64,000 nt of DNA from an uncultured Cohaesibacter sp. (GTDB taxonomy: Bacteria > Pseudomonadota > Alphaproteobacteria > Rhizobiales > Cohaesibacteraceae): the NCBI RefSeq assembly GCF_963662805.1, contig NZ_OY759852.1, forward strand, positions 200,199 to 264,198, in the 5' to 3' direction. Below are positions 30,554 through 37,842 of the stretch, one piece after another. Both the position numbers and the translations under genes were made by a program. A model generated the notes under the pieces. It was not told the DNA's origin and did not search any database. It worked only from the letters and a program-made list of their open reading frames with translations. Every line of letters starts with the position of its first letter. Positions within the stretch are counted from its first letter, which is position 1.

Positions 30554-30756
30554 GGTCAAAGCTCTAAGCTGGATTGAGGGAGAATGGTCCGTTTGACGTC
30601 GATCAAGGTGATTTCGGCGACCTCATGGGATAGTCGCGTGGCTGCGCAGAGCGCCGCATTCGCGAGGCAACCGGGAGCTGAGCGGACGTGGCCTGTCGAG
30701 TTAACTCCCTGCGCGCCGGTTGGTGATCGGGAAATCTCCTCGTCAAACACCAACAA

Positions 30757-31356
30757 TCATAGCCCGCGTCGTCCCCGTCCGACGGCGCGGGCTAATTTTG
30801 TCGCGATCTGGTTTTCCGACTTGGCAAAGGAGGCCACATCCGGCGTGGAGACATTCATCACCACAGAGACCGGGCGGCTTCCAGCCCCATGCATCGCCAC
30901 CCCAAGGCTTCCGTCTGCTCCACGCTGCAACGGCATGATCGCCTCGGCTCCCGCCTCCCCCATCATTCCAAGCCCGGACTGCATGGGAAAGAGGGTTGTG
31001 CCATTGACAACGCCACCGTTTGCGAAGGGCAAGAGCGATCCGAACAGCGACGATGAGCCCGCGTTCCCGAGCCCCAATGTGGCGAAAAGGCCGGATGCGA
31101 TATTGGAGACCGATCCGGAGACGAGCTCCTTGAGCGGGGCTACCCCTGCGGTGTAAAAGCTCTGGGACATATCGAGCGCCAAATTCTTGAAGATGCTCTC
31201 CAGATCAGCGCTGCCCATGAGCGCTTTCTGCATGGCATTGGCGACCTTGTCGCCGAGCATGTCGGCTTCCTTCTGGGCAGAGGAGATATCCTTCGTGAAG
31301 GAGCGGAGATCGGCCTCGACCTTGACTATCGCCGTTTCAACAACTTCATCCGTCAT
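30757..31356 (-). CDS. g11: GTA tail tape measure protein (RcGTA g11)
   Basis: A 199-residue protein, very short for a tape measure but typical for GTAs with their ~50-nm tails. The N-terminal ~60 residues are a charged coiled coil. A hydrophobic, glycine-rich centre (LVSGSVSNIASGLFATLGLG) follows, then the conserved FANGGVV and MGEAGAEAIMPL motifs seen in lambda-family tape measures. It overlaps the tail-chaperone gene upstream by 4 bases. An open frame continues past its TGA for another 66 codons. Confidence 0.93.
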   Translation of the reverse strand: MTDEVVETAIVKVEADLRSFTKDISSAQKEADMLGDKVANAMQKALMGSADLESIFKNLALDMSQSFYTAGVAPLKELVSGSVSNIASGLFATLGLGNAGSSSLFGSLLPFANGGVVNGTTLFPMQSGLGMMGEAGAEAIMPLQRGADGSLGVAMHGAGSRPVSVVMNVSTPDVASFAKSENQIATKLARAVGRGRRGL

Positions 31357-31562
31357 GTTGTCTCCTTGAAATTTTTGTTGCTACGACCGATGTTTACGTC
31401 GGTGCCTTGATCCGGGAAGCGGGACATCAGAGCGTCGACCTGCTGGCGATTTGGCGCTGCCCTGCTGCGGCTTAACGCATCCACCGCCATGAACAGCTCG
31501 CGTGGCGTGACCTGCCAAACCTCAGCAGGAGGCCAGCCGAATTGACGCAATGCCAATGACAT
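31353..31562 (-). CDS. g10.1: GTA tail assembly chaperone, second part (RcGTA g10.1, rcc01693 family)
   Basis: The 69 codons from the ATG at 31562 encode the Phage_TAC_6-type chaperone (WQVTPRELFMAVDAL). The frame is open upstream to 31628, and the segment just before this ATG (VFPWDIL) resembles the start of the conserved domain, so the ATG seems to begin too late. No in-frame ATG, GTG or TTG precedes it. The frame is exactly -1 relative to g10, and a frameshift signal lies at the g10 end. The likely main product is a g10-g10.1 fusion of about 211 residues, comparable to lambda gpGT, which recruits tail-tube subunits to the tape measure. Confidence 0.85.
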   Translation of the reverse strand: MSLALRQFGWPPAEVWQVTPRELFMAVDALSRSRAAPNRQQVDALMSRFPDQGTDVNIGRSNKNFKETT

Positions 31563-31595
31563 CAGGATGTCCCAGGGAAAGACACTTGATTGCTT

Positions 31596-31634
31596 GGCCG
31601 ACCCAACAATGTCGGATCGGCCTAGGTGGGGTTT
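31596..31634 (-). promoter_or_regulatory. Programmed -1 ribosomal frameshift signal between g10 and g10.1
   Basis: The heptamer A AAC CCC (31634 to 31628, in the g10 frame as GCA AAC CCC) fits X XXY YYZ. Five bases later, at 31622, begins a 9-bp stem: GGCCGATCC (31622-31614) with GGGTCGGCC (31604-31596), one U-G pair and a 9-base loop. The g10 stop TAG is two codons after the slip. A -1 shift leads into an open frame of 91 codons ending at 31353. Heptamer, spacer and stem all match the textbook layout. Confidence 0.8.
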
Positions 31635-31987
31635 GCGGAGGACTTCTCCGCCCCGCCATCATCCGCTTTGAGGCTCGCGGACGGATCGAAGGCCAGACGT
31701 AACACCTCGACAAGAGCGTGGGTGAGCGCGGTTGCACCACCTTCGCATCGCATGGATGCTGCCTCACGGTCCGCAATCTCTTCGCCGCCCGCGCGCAAGG
31801 CTGTGCCGAGGATTTTGACGAGATCCGCACTGCACACACGACCTGATGCAAAGCGGTCGGCCAGCTCGCCGATGTTGTCGAGCCCCATGCTGTCTTCCAG
31901 CTCCGCGAGAGCACCCAACGTCAGGCACAACACGCGAGGTTTTCCATCAAGGATCAGGGTCACTTCGCCCCGTCTTCTGTTCGCCAT
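31622..31987 (-). CDS. g10: GTA tail assembly chaperone, first part (RcGTA g10)
   Basis: A 121-residue protein of the GTA gp10 family (Phage_TAC_11). The N-terminus is MANRRRGEV followed by a beta hairpin and LTLGALAELED, which is diagnostic. The C-terminal ~30 residues are loosely structured and end SSANPT. The ATG at 31987 was chosen over one 27 bases upstream because it matches family length. It is the analogue of lambda gpG: abundant alone, and fused to the next frame by slippage on a minority of transcripts. Confidence 0.92.
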   Translation of the reverse strand: MANRRRGEVTLILDGKPRVLCLTLGALAELEDSMGLDNIGELADRFASGRVCSADLVKILGTALRAGGEEIADREAASMRCEGGATALTHALVEVLRLAFDPSASLKADDGGAEKSSANPT

Positions 31988-32021
31988 CACAATCCCCTTC
32001 GTGATCGGGTTCAAATCAATG

Positions 32022-32435
32022 TCATGCCGCAGTGAATGTCAGGGCGCCGGCGGATTCCATCGCCATTTCGAAAGTCACCTCACCGTCGTGATTGCCGGAA
32101 TATTCAAGAGCGGTGATTTGGAACGGGCCTTCAAGCGCGCCGAAGTCAGGAATGACGATCTGCCAGGCGATGATCAAGCCTTCAAAGAAAACAGAGCGGA
32201 TACGCTCGTCGCTGTCCGCATCCTTGAACAGGCCGCTGCCGGAGAGGCTGGCGCGACGCATCCCGGCTCCTTCAAGCAATTCGCGCCAGCGGCCCGTCGA
32301 CTCCGCGTGGCTGATGTCAACGCTCTCTGCGTTGAACGAAATGGATCGCGCTCTCAGACCTGCGACCGTGACATAAGCGTCGTCACTGTCATTACGGATC
32401 TTGAGCAGAAGGTCTTTGCCCTTTTGAGCTGTCAT
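32022..32435 (-). CDS. g9: GTA major tail tube protein (RcGTA g9)
   Basis: A 137-residue protein of the TP901-1-type major tail protein family. It starts with KGKDLLLKIRNDSD and contains the central ESVDISHAESTGRWRELLEG signature and a final beta strand. It polymerises as hexamer rings around the tape measure to form the tail tube. A strong GGAG lies 9 bases upstream. It stands between the tail terminator (g8) and the chaperone pair, the normal order. Confidence 0.95.
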   Translation of the reverse strand: MTAQKGKDLLLKIRNDSDDAYVTVAGLRARSISFNAESVDISHAESTGRWRELLEGAGMRRASLSGSGLFKDADSDERIRSVFFEGLIIAWQIVIPDFGALEGPFQITALEYSGNHDGEVTFEMAMESAGALTFTAA

Positions 32436-32468
32436 GGGTGGGTCTCCTTTAAAAAGGGTCCGGGGTTA

Positions 32469-32882
32469 TCAGGTGGTCGGCTCTTCGGTGACGGCGCGCA
32501 TTTGCAGGATGCCCTGCAGGAGCCGGTTCTTCCGATCCGTTCGCATATCCGTGCGCTCAATGGTCAAATTGACCAGATGATGCCCGGTCAGCGACAGGCT
32601 TGGATCCGCTAGGAGCGTGCTTAGGCAATCAAGAATGGATTGTTGCAAGGCTCGATCTTCAGTGCCGGTCCAGACAGTGAGAAGGAGCCGATGTTCCTCG
32701 CCCTTGTCGCTGCCGGTGCTCCAGTCGCGCGAGTAACTCGTGGCAAGAGTGAGATAAGGCAAATCGCTGTTGCGCTTCGGCTCGTCATAAAGCCTTGCTC
32801 CACCCAAGAGGGTGATGAGATCATTGCCTGCCTTCAAATGCGCGAAGAGCGCCTGCTCAAGGCTTCGAGATGCGAGGGTCAT
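32469..32882 (-). CDS. g8: GTA tail terminator (DUF3168, RcGTA g8)
   Basis: A 137-residue DUF3168 protein with the LFAHLKAGNDL start, a RLYDEPKRNSDLPYLTL motif and the C-terminal RMRTDRKNRL-like strand. It closes the head-proximal end of the tail tube. Its ATG overlaps the stop of the extra upstream gene by 4 bases, which shows that the extra gene is translated as part of the operon. Confidence 0.94.
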   Translation of the reverse strand: MTLASRSLEQALFAHLKAGNDLITLLGGARLYDEPKRNSDLPYLTLATSYSRDWSTGSDKGEEHRLLLTVWTGTEDRALQQSILDCLSTLLADPSLSLTGHHLVNLTIERTDMRTDRKNRLLQGILQMRAVTEEPTT

Positions 32883-33136
32883 GACGAAGGTCTCCGCTTG
32901 GCAAGGGATTGAACAAGCCGACTGACCTCAACGTCAGGCGAGGCCTCGATTGATCCGAACTGGCGTTCAAGCAGGTTTGGGGCCGTTAGGATCAGACGGG
33001 CTGCGCCGGTGCCGACTTCTGCGCGCACTGCCACGTCATCCGTTCCTTGATTCTGCCTTGCCAAATCCTGAAGATCTGCGGCCAAACCGGGTGCCATTCG
33101 GCTCAGAAGGCGGTGAACGAGTTTCTCTTTGTTCAT
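32879..33136 (-). CDS. Extra small virion-like gene between g7 and g8 (reduced HK97 gp10-like?)
   Basis: An 85-residue protein with no counterpart between g7 and g8 in the R. capsulatus cluster as I know it. GGAGG stands 8 bases before the ATG at 33136, 4 bases after the g7 stop, and its stop overlaps g8 by 4 bases. A helical N-terminus (LVHRLLSRMAPGLAADLQDLA) is followed by beta strands ending LLERQFGSIEASPDVEV. The R-x-F-G-S-x-E-x-x-P pattern resembles the C-terminal part of HK97 gp10 tail-completion proteins, which occupy this genomic slot in phages. The homology is tentative. Confidence 0.75.
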   Translation of the reverse strand: MNKEKLVHRLLSRMAPGLAADLQDLARQNQGTDDVAVRAEVGTGAARLILTAPNLLERQFGSIEASPDVEVSRLVQSLAKRRPSS

Positions 33137-33140
33137 CACC

Positions 33141-33497
33141 CTAGCCTCCTCCAAGAACACGCCGTGCGCTGACGATGAGCCAGCTCTTCAGACCGTCCGG
33201 GTCATGCAGCGTCAGGAGATCAAAGGAGCGACCGTCGTGATCCACCCGATCCGCGTCCCCCAGATCATCACGAAAGCGGATGAAAAAGCGTATTTCCTCG
33301 CTGTTCGAGCGTTGATCCGCGTCTGATCGCTCTTTCGCGCTCGCATCGAGAAGCCCCGCCCAGACTTCGGCGATCTGCTCCCTGTCGCCCGGCCCGTTCC
33401 AGGGAGAGGTTTCCGAAAGGACAGGCTTTGAGAAGACAATCCGATGCCTCATGCCAGCCGGATCGGCAGAAAGCGGAGTGATTGTTGCAAGTGTCAT
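33141..33497 (-). CDS. g7: GTA head-tail adaptor/stopper (RcGTA g7)
   Basis: A 118-residue protein of the SPP1 gp16/HK97 head-closure family: GMRHRIVFSKP near the start, EVWAGLLDASAKE in the middle and a C-terminal ending WLIVSARRV. It sits below the g6 adaptor ring and is thought to close the neck until the tail joins. It lies 10 bases from g6 and 4 bases before the extra small gene. Confidence 0.92.
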   Translation of the reverse strand: MTLATITPLSADPAGMRHRIVFSKPVLSETSPWNGPGDREQIAEVWAGLLDASAKERSDADQRSNSEEIRFFIRFRDDLGDADRVDHDGRSFDLLTLHDPDGLKSWLIVSARRVLGGG

Positions 33498-33507
33498 GGC
33501 AAGGCTC

Positions 33508-34068
33508 CTAGAGGCGGATGGACCGATAGGGAGCGAGCAGCGGCTGCAAGGCCGCCGCGAGAGAAGGCAGGCGATCGGGATCGGCGATCAGACGACGCTC
33601 GTACCATTCTCCGACCACCAGCTTGATGGCATGCCGGATCGGCTCGGGGACATCTTCTGCCGCCGGGCCATGGCCAGCCTCAACATCAAGCTGCAAGCGC
33701 TGGCTGCTCGTCAGGACGATGCCGCCCAGATTGGAGACCATGGCAGGATTGTCTTCCTGAAACAGGCTGAAGCTTTCCTCCGCCAGATCCGTCACATCGC
33801 CTTCCCCATTGAGGATGGCAGCAGCACTGATCGCCGTGACGGGTCGCAAAGGCAAGGTGAAACGCTCGCCAAGAGGGCCTGTGAGCAGCACTCGCCAGCT
33901 CTGGGAGATGAACAGTCGAGCCGTCAGATGCTCGAGATGAACACGGGCTGCACTGATAAAGGCGCGCAACATGTCATCATCATGATCCTGATCGATCTTC
34001 AGGAATGCCTTGATCTCGGCAAGGCTGACCGGTTCCACCAGTGGCGGCGTGACAAGACTGACAGTCAT
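33508..34068 (-). CDS. g6: GTA head-tail connector/adaptor (RcGTA g6)
   Basis: A 186-residue connector of the phiE125 gp8/HK97 gp6 kind. A helical N-terminus (SLAEIKAFLKIDQDHDDDMLRAFISAAR) is followed by the LEHLTARLF stretch and a C-terminal helix (HAIKLVVGEWYERR). It forms a ring under the portal. A 123-base gap with a hairpin separates it from the capsid gene upstream. Confidence 0.92.
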   Translation of the reverse strand: MTVSLVTPPLVEPVSLAEIKAFLKIDQDHDDDMLRAFISAARVHLEHLTARLFISQSWRVLLTGPLGERFTLPLRPVTAISAAAILNGEGDVTDLAEESFSLFQEDNPAMVSNLGGIVLTSSQRLQLDVEAGHGPAAEDVPEPIRHAIKLVVGEWYERRLIADPDRLPSLAAALQPLLAPYRSIRL

Positions 34069-34110
34069 GGAGCTGTCCCTTCGGCAAACGCGGATAGAGA
34101 AGGAAAGAAT

Positions 34111-34148
34111 GACGCCCTCACCGGCGGGAGGCTTCCGGCAAGGGCGTC
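34111..34148 (-). terminator. Intercistronic hairpin after the GTA capsid gene
   Basis: GACGCCCT (34111-34118) pairs with AGGGCGTC (34141-34148), with an inner CCGG pairing. On the minus strand ATTCTTTCC follows. A second small hairpin (GAGCC/GGCTC) lies between it and the capsid stop. Such a partial terminator or mRNA-stabilising element would favour capsid over downstream products. The role is inferred. Confidence 0.45.
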
Positions 34149-34191
34149 AAGGTGGGGCGAGCCAATGGCTCACCCGCTGGGGAGTTCAACG

Positions 34192-35448
34192 TCAGGCGGC
34201 AAACTGCAGCAGCTTGATTGCGTCAAAGTCCTGAACGCCGCCACCGACACGTTTGGTGGTGTAGAAAAGGACATAGGGCTTGGCCGAATAGGGATCGCGC
34301 AGGATGCGCAGGCCAAGCCGGTCGACGATCAGATAGCCACGCTTGAAGTCACCAAAGGCGATAGCATAGGCATCGGCGGCGATATCGGGCATGTCTTCAG
34401 CTTCAGTAATTGCGAAGTTGAGCAGAGAAGCCTTGGCACCAACGGAGGCTGGCGGCTGCCAGAGATAATTGCCGTCACTGTCCTTGAGCTTGCGAACGGC
34501 AGCCTGGGTGCTGCGGTTCATCACGAACTGGGCATTCTGGCGATAGCCCGCCTTCAGGGTATAGATGAGGTCGACAAGTACATCGCCGGGATCGCTGGCA
34601 GGAAATGTACCGGCAGCACCCGAGGCAAGCGTGCCGAGTTTGCCCCATTCCCAGCTTGCTTCAGCCACCTTGGTTGCAGCCATGAAGCCGGTTGGCTTGT
34701 TCACGCCATTGCCGTTGACGAAAGCAGCCCCTTCCTGCTGGGCGAATGCCGTTTCGACCTCGGATGCGATCCATTCCTCGATATTCACGGCCGCATCATC
34801 AAGGAGGCTCGGGGTGGCTGCCGGCATGGCGTAGAGTTCCATGGTCGGGAAGCTCAGCTCTGCGAGAGTAGAAGCATCGGTCTGGGGACGCGAGGCGGTC
34901 TCGCCCACCCAGCCAACCGCCGGACCTGCAATGGAGAAAGGCTTTTTCAGGGTCGAGCCGGACACTTCGCGGACGTCGGCAATGGCACGGATAGGAGAGA
35001 TGGCCGCAAGGCGCTTGCCGACCTCGGCTTCGATCTGCTCAGGCACCAGATAACCACCGTCCGGATCGGAGCTGATCGACATGGCCTTGGCTTCAAGTTC
35101 ACGCAGGTCGACCTCGGCACCCTTGCGAATATAGCTGTCGAAGGCTGCCTTGTGCTCCATGGCATTGTGGCTCAGCGCAAAGACTCCGCGCCCTTCGCCA
35201 AGCTTGGGACGGCGGGACTTGAGGATCAGAGTGTCGAGTGCTGCCTGCTGCTCGTCGAGAGCTTTGGAAATGCGGTCGACCTTGTGATCGGACAGAACGT
35301 CGGTCGAGCGCTTCTCGATCTGGTTCAGCCGTTCGTCGTTGGCATCCTTGAAGGCTTCGAACGAATGCAGGAAGTCCTCGAAGGCGCCGCTGATGTCGGC
35401 GTCGGGAATGGATTTCGTCTCGGGAGACGGTTGGATGTGCTTGGTCAT
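34192..35448 (-). CDS. g5: GTA major capsid protein (HK97 fold, RcGTA g5)
   Basis: A 418-residue HK97-type capsid protein. The first ~100 residues are the charged coiled-coil scaffold (delta) region, removed by the g4 protease. The mature part begins near DPDGGYLVPEQIEAEV, and the family motifs RPQTDAS, NGNGVNKPTGF, FVMNRST and FGDFKRGYLIVDR follow. GAGG lies 8 bases before the ATG at 35448; a GTG 18 bases upstream is less likely. GTA capsids hold only ~4-14 kb of random host DNA. Confidence 0.97.
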   Translation of the reverse strand: MTKHIQPSPETKSIPDADISGAFEDFLHSFEAFKDANDERLNQIEKRSTDVLSDHKVDRISKALDEQQAALDTLILKSRRPKLGEGRGVFALSHNAMEHKAAFDSYIRKGAEVDLRELEAKAMSISSDPDGGYLVPEQIEAEVGKRLAAISPIRAIADVREVSGSTLKKPFSIAGPAVGWVGETASRPQTDASTLAELSFPTMELYAMPAATPSLLDDAAVNIEEWIASEVETAFAQQEGAAFVNGNGVNKPTGFMAATKVAEASWEWGKLGTLASGAAGTFPASDPGDVLVDLIYTLKAGYRQNAQFVMNRSTQAAVRKLKDSDGNYLWQPPASVGAKASLLNFAITEAEDMPDIAADAYAIAFGDFKRGYLIVDRLGLRILRDPYSAKPYVLFYTTKRVGGGVQDFDAIKLLQFAA

Positions 35449-35473
35449 GAGTTTTGCCTCATTCACTGGACGG

Positions 35474-36202
35474 TCAGATTGATGACGAACCCTTGCTCAG
35501 GCTGCGGGCTGCCGAACGCATGGACAGCGTCAGACGATGCAGGTTGAGCAAAGGGGATTGCGGCTTCCATCGGGCAGCGTCCTGCTTGCCATCGAGGCCG
35601 GCATAGCCCTGAGCCAGAAGAGCTCGGGCTTCGGTCCGCGAAAGCCCAGCGTCCTGCATGAGCTTGCGTTCCAATTCACGTTTACTGAGACAGCCCGCCG
35701 CGATCTGCCGCGAGGGCTCATCAGTCTTGATGGAGGAAATGCGCGCGTCGGGCTGCATGGGGAATGTGACGATTGAAATCTCCCATAGGTCCAACTCGAA
35801 GAGGTGGCGCACGCCGGCCTTCCTGTCGGTCTGTCCCCGAATGGTCCGAAAGCCGATGGAAAGGCCGTCGAGAATGCCCGCTTTCATCATGCTGTGCACT
35901 TCACGGGCCTTGGCAACATCGAGCGCCAACTGGCCGCGCACGAACAGGCCGTTGGCGTCTTCCTCGATACTCAACCACTGCCCAACGGGCTGCGACGGAT
36001 CATGCTGGTAGAGCAGTTTGACACCCTTCACGCCGCGTCGGTCGAGGCTCTTCATGAAGGCCCCTCTGCGGATGATGTCGCGCCCTAGATCCTCCTTGCC
36101 GAAGAGGCAGGCATAACCTTCGAAAAGGCCATCCTCGCCAATCGAGCTGAGGGCTGCGGGCACAGCTTTCTTTTCTCGCAGCAATGACTTGTTGCGGGTC
36201 AT
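35474..36202 (-). CDS. g4: GTA prohead protease (HK97 family, RcGTA g4)
   Basis: A 242-residue serine protease of the herpesvirus-assemblin/HK97 fold. Catalytic H67 lies in LLYQHDPS and S115 in LDGLSIGF. The C-terminal ~80 residues are charged and include a helical segment (LSRTEARALLAQGYAG). It trims the capsid scaffold and itself during head maturation. It lies 25 bases before the capsid gene. An AGGAAGG is found 8 bases before the ATG. Confidence 0.95.
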   Translation of the reverse strand: MTRNKSLLREKKAVPAALSSIGEDGLFEGYACLFGKEDLGRDIIRRGAFMKSLDRRGVKGVKLLYQHDPSQPVGQWLSIEEDANGLFVRGQLALDVAKAREVHSMMKAGILDGLSIGFRTIRGQTDRKAGVRHLFELDLWEISIVTFPMQPDARISSIKTDEPSRQIAAGCLSKRELERKLMQDAGLSRTEARALLAQGYAGLDGKQDAARWKPQSPLLNLHRLTLSMRSAARSLSKGSSSI

Positions 36203-36233
36203 AGAGCATTCCTTCCTGATAGGATGAACGATG

Positions 36234-36254
36234 GTGAGCGAGGAAGTCGCTCAC
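36234..36254 (-). other. Hairpin in the leader of the prohead protease gene
   Basis: GTGAGCGA (36234-36241) and TCGCTCAC (36247-36254) form a perfect 8-bp stem with a 5-base loop, about 35 bases upstream of the g4 start. No T-run follows on the minus strand. It may be an RNA processing or stability element inside the operon. Confidence 0.45.
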
Positions 36255-36363
36255 AGCTCAGGCAGCGCCCGGCTATTTCATTTGCGCCTCAAGGCAGCCA
36301 ACAAATCGGGCAAAGACCTCTCTGTGGCAGTGCCCTTTGTGGCTCTTGGATTTTTCGGAGCTC

Positions 36364-36546
36364 TCAGTCCTCCAACATGCCGGTGAGGAGGGCGATCTGC
36401 TCGACGAAATCCTGGAAACGCTGGTTGGACGCAGCCAGTTCACGAAGGCACCAGACCAAGAGCGCACTTGATGTGCTTGCCCAGAGAAAGAGCGCCACAT
36501 GCGCCAGATCACCTTTGGAGGCGAAGATTTGCAGGGCTTCTGACAC
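36364..36546 (-). CDS. g3.5: GTA small head-formation protein (RcGTA g3.5 family)
   Basis: A 60-residue protein starting at a GTG at 36546 that nearly touches the portal stop. AGGAGG lies 8 bases before it, which decides this start. The sequence has a hydrophobic helix (HVALFLWASTSSALLVWCLREL) and ends RFQDFVEQIALLTG. It matches in place, size and helix pattern the small protein between portal and protease in RcGTA, needed for normal heads. Longer frames starting inside the portal gene were rejected. Confidence 0.82.
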   Translation of the reverse strand: MSEALQIFASKGDLAHVALFLWASTSSALLVWCLRELAASNQRFQDFVEQIALLTGMLED

Positions 36547-36547
36547 A

Positions 36548-37813
36548 TCACTTCCCTCCTGCGTCTGATGAGCTGTCGTCATCCGGATTGTCCGGCCAAT
36601 CCGGACCCTTGGCCGTGTAGCCGACAGCAATGCGTTTTTCCTCTTCGGTCAGAAAGTCCGCGGCCCCCACACGCCGCCAGAGCGTTTCGCGCTCGCTGGC
36701 AAGAGCTGAGATCTGATCGAGATCGATTTTCAGATCAAACGGCGCGTCATAGGCTGGCGAGAGCCAGCGCGCGAGGCTCTGCAGGCATCTTGACGCCAGC
36801 GGGAGTACCGTCTGCCGCCAGAAGGCCCGGTTGGCCTCCGCATAGTTGGCATAGGTGTTGTCGCCGGGGATACCGAGCAGCATCGGCGGCACACCAAAGG
36901 CAAGGGCGATCTCCCTTGCCGCACCATTCTTGGCTTCCATGAAGTCCATGTCTTTCGGAGAGAGGCTCATGCTCTTCCAGTCGAGCCCTCCTTCAAGCAG
37001 CAAAGGTCGCCCGGCATTCATCGCGCCCTGATAGCCTTCTTCCAACTCCTTCTTGAGGCGTTCGAACTGCTCATTGGTGAGGTTTCCCGCTTCCGATGCA
37101 GCATAGACAAGAGCGCCAGACGGACGGGCGGAATTGTCGAGCAGCGCCTTATTCCAGCTCGCTGCTGCATTGTGCACATCGATGCTGGTTTGCGAGGCTT
37201 CAAGGGGACTGAAGCCATAGTGATCATCCTGCGGGTTGAAAAGAGTGAGATGCAAAATGGGCGGGATGACGCTATCCGGATCCGACTGATCGAACCGCAG
37301 GCACTTGCCACCGACCGTGTAGTCATAGGCTTCGGGCCAACCTTCCGGGCCGGGAACGACCTTCATGCGGTCCGGTCGCAGGCAGTGGAGTTCCATCAGA
37401 TCGAGACTGCCAAACACCGCCTCCACATAGGCATTGCCGGATACCAGCAAGTGACCGAACAAACCTTCGAACCAATCTGCTCCTCCCTGCCTCGCGTTGG
37501 GATGTGCCAACAGCTGCAACGCAGGATGATCGGTGAAGCGCTCGCCGTCCATCTGGCAGAGGAGTGGCACAGACCCTGCCGCTTCAGAGATCATACGGAT
37601 CGATCGATAGACAATCGGGTTGCGTGCATAGCCCTCTCGTGCGAGGGAGCCATAATCGCGCGGGGTCCACATGGGGCGACCGGTTCTGTGCAGCGCCAGC
37701 AGGGCGCCGGTTCTGGAGCTCTTGGCTTCCAGATTATGCTCTCTTCGAGCACCATCAGTCGGTTCATTGGATCTGCGGGCCCATAGCGGTCCCTTCAAGG
37801 TCCAGCCAAGCAT
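36548..37813 (-). CDS. g3: GTA portal protein (RcGTA g3)
   Basis: A 421-residue HK97-family portal. Family landmarks are YARNPIVYRSIRMISEAAGSV near residue 70, DWFEGLFGHLLVSGNAYVE near 110 and FGVPPMLLGIPGDNTYANYAEA near 330. It forms the dodecameric ring for DNA entry. The ATG at 37813 is preceded by AGGA and lies 29 bases after the large terminase stop; a longer in-frame start inside terL was rejected. The C-terminus ends DDSSSDAGGK. Confidence 0.95.
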   Translation of the reverse strand: MLGWTLKGPLWARRSNEPTDGARREHNLEAKSSRTGALLALHRTGRPMWTPRDYGSLAREGYARNPIVYRSIRMISEAAGSVPLLCQMDGERFTDHPALQLLAHPNARQGGADWFEGLFGHLLVSGNAYVEAVFGSLDLMELHCLRPDRMKVVPGPEGWPEAYDYTVGGKCLRFDQSDPDSVIPPILHLTLFNPQDDHYGFSPLEASQTSIDVHNAAASWNKALLDNSARPSGALVYAASEAGNLTNEQFERLKKELEEGYQGAMNAGRPLLLEGGLDWKSMSLSPKDMDFMEAKNGAAREIALAFGVPPMLLGIPGDNTYANYAEANRAFWRQTVLPLASRCLQSLARWLSPAYDAPFDLKIDLDQISALASERETLWRRVGAADFLTEEEKRIAVGYTAKGPDWPDNPDDDSSSDAGGK

Positions 37814-37842
37814 GTGCCTATTCCTTTTTTCATGAAGTTTGC

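Noticed and set aside
33451..35547. 698-codon plus-strand open frame across the GTA capsid and connector genes
   Set aside because: It is antisense to g5-g7, has no domain, and reflects the codon bias of the genes on the other strand.
36273..36551. 92-codon open frame overlapping g3.5
   Set aside because: Arginine/serine-rich shadow; g3.5 in the other frame has the perfect ribosome binding site and the family helix.
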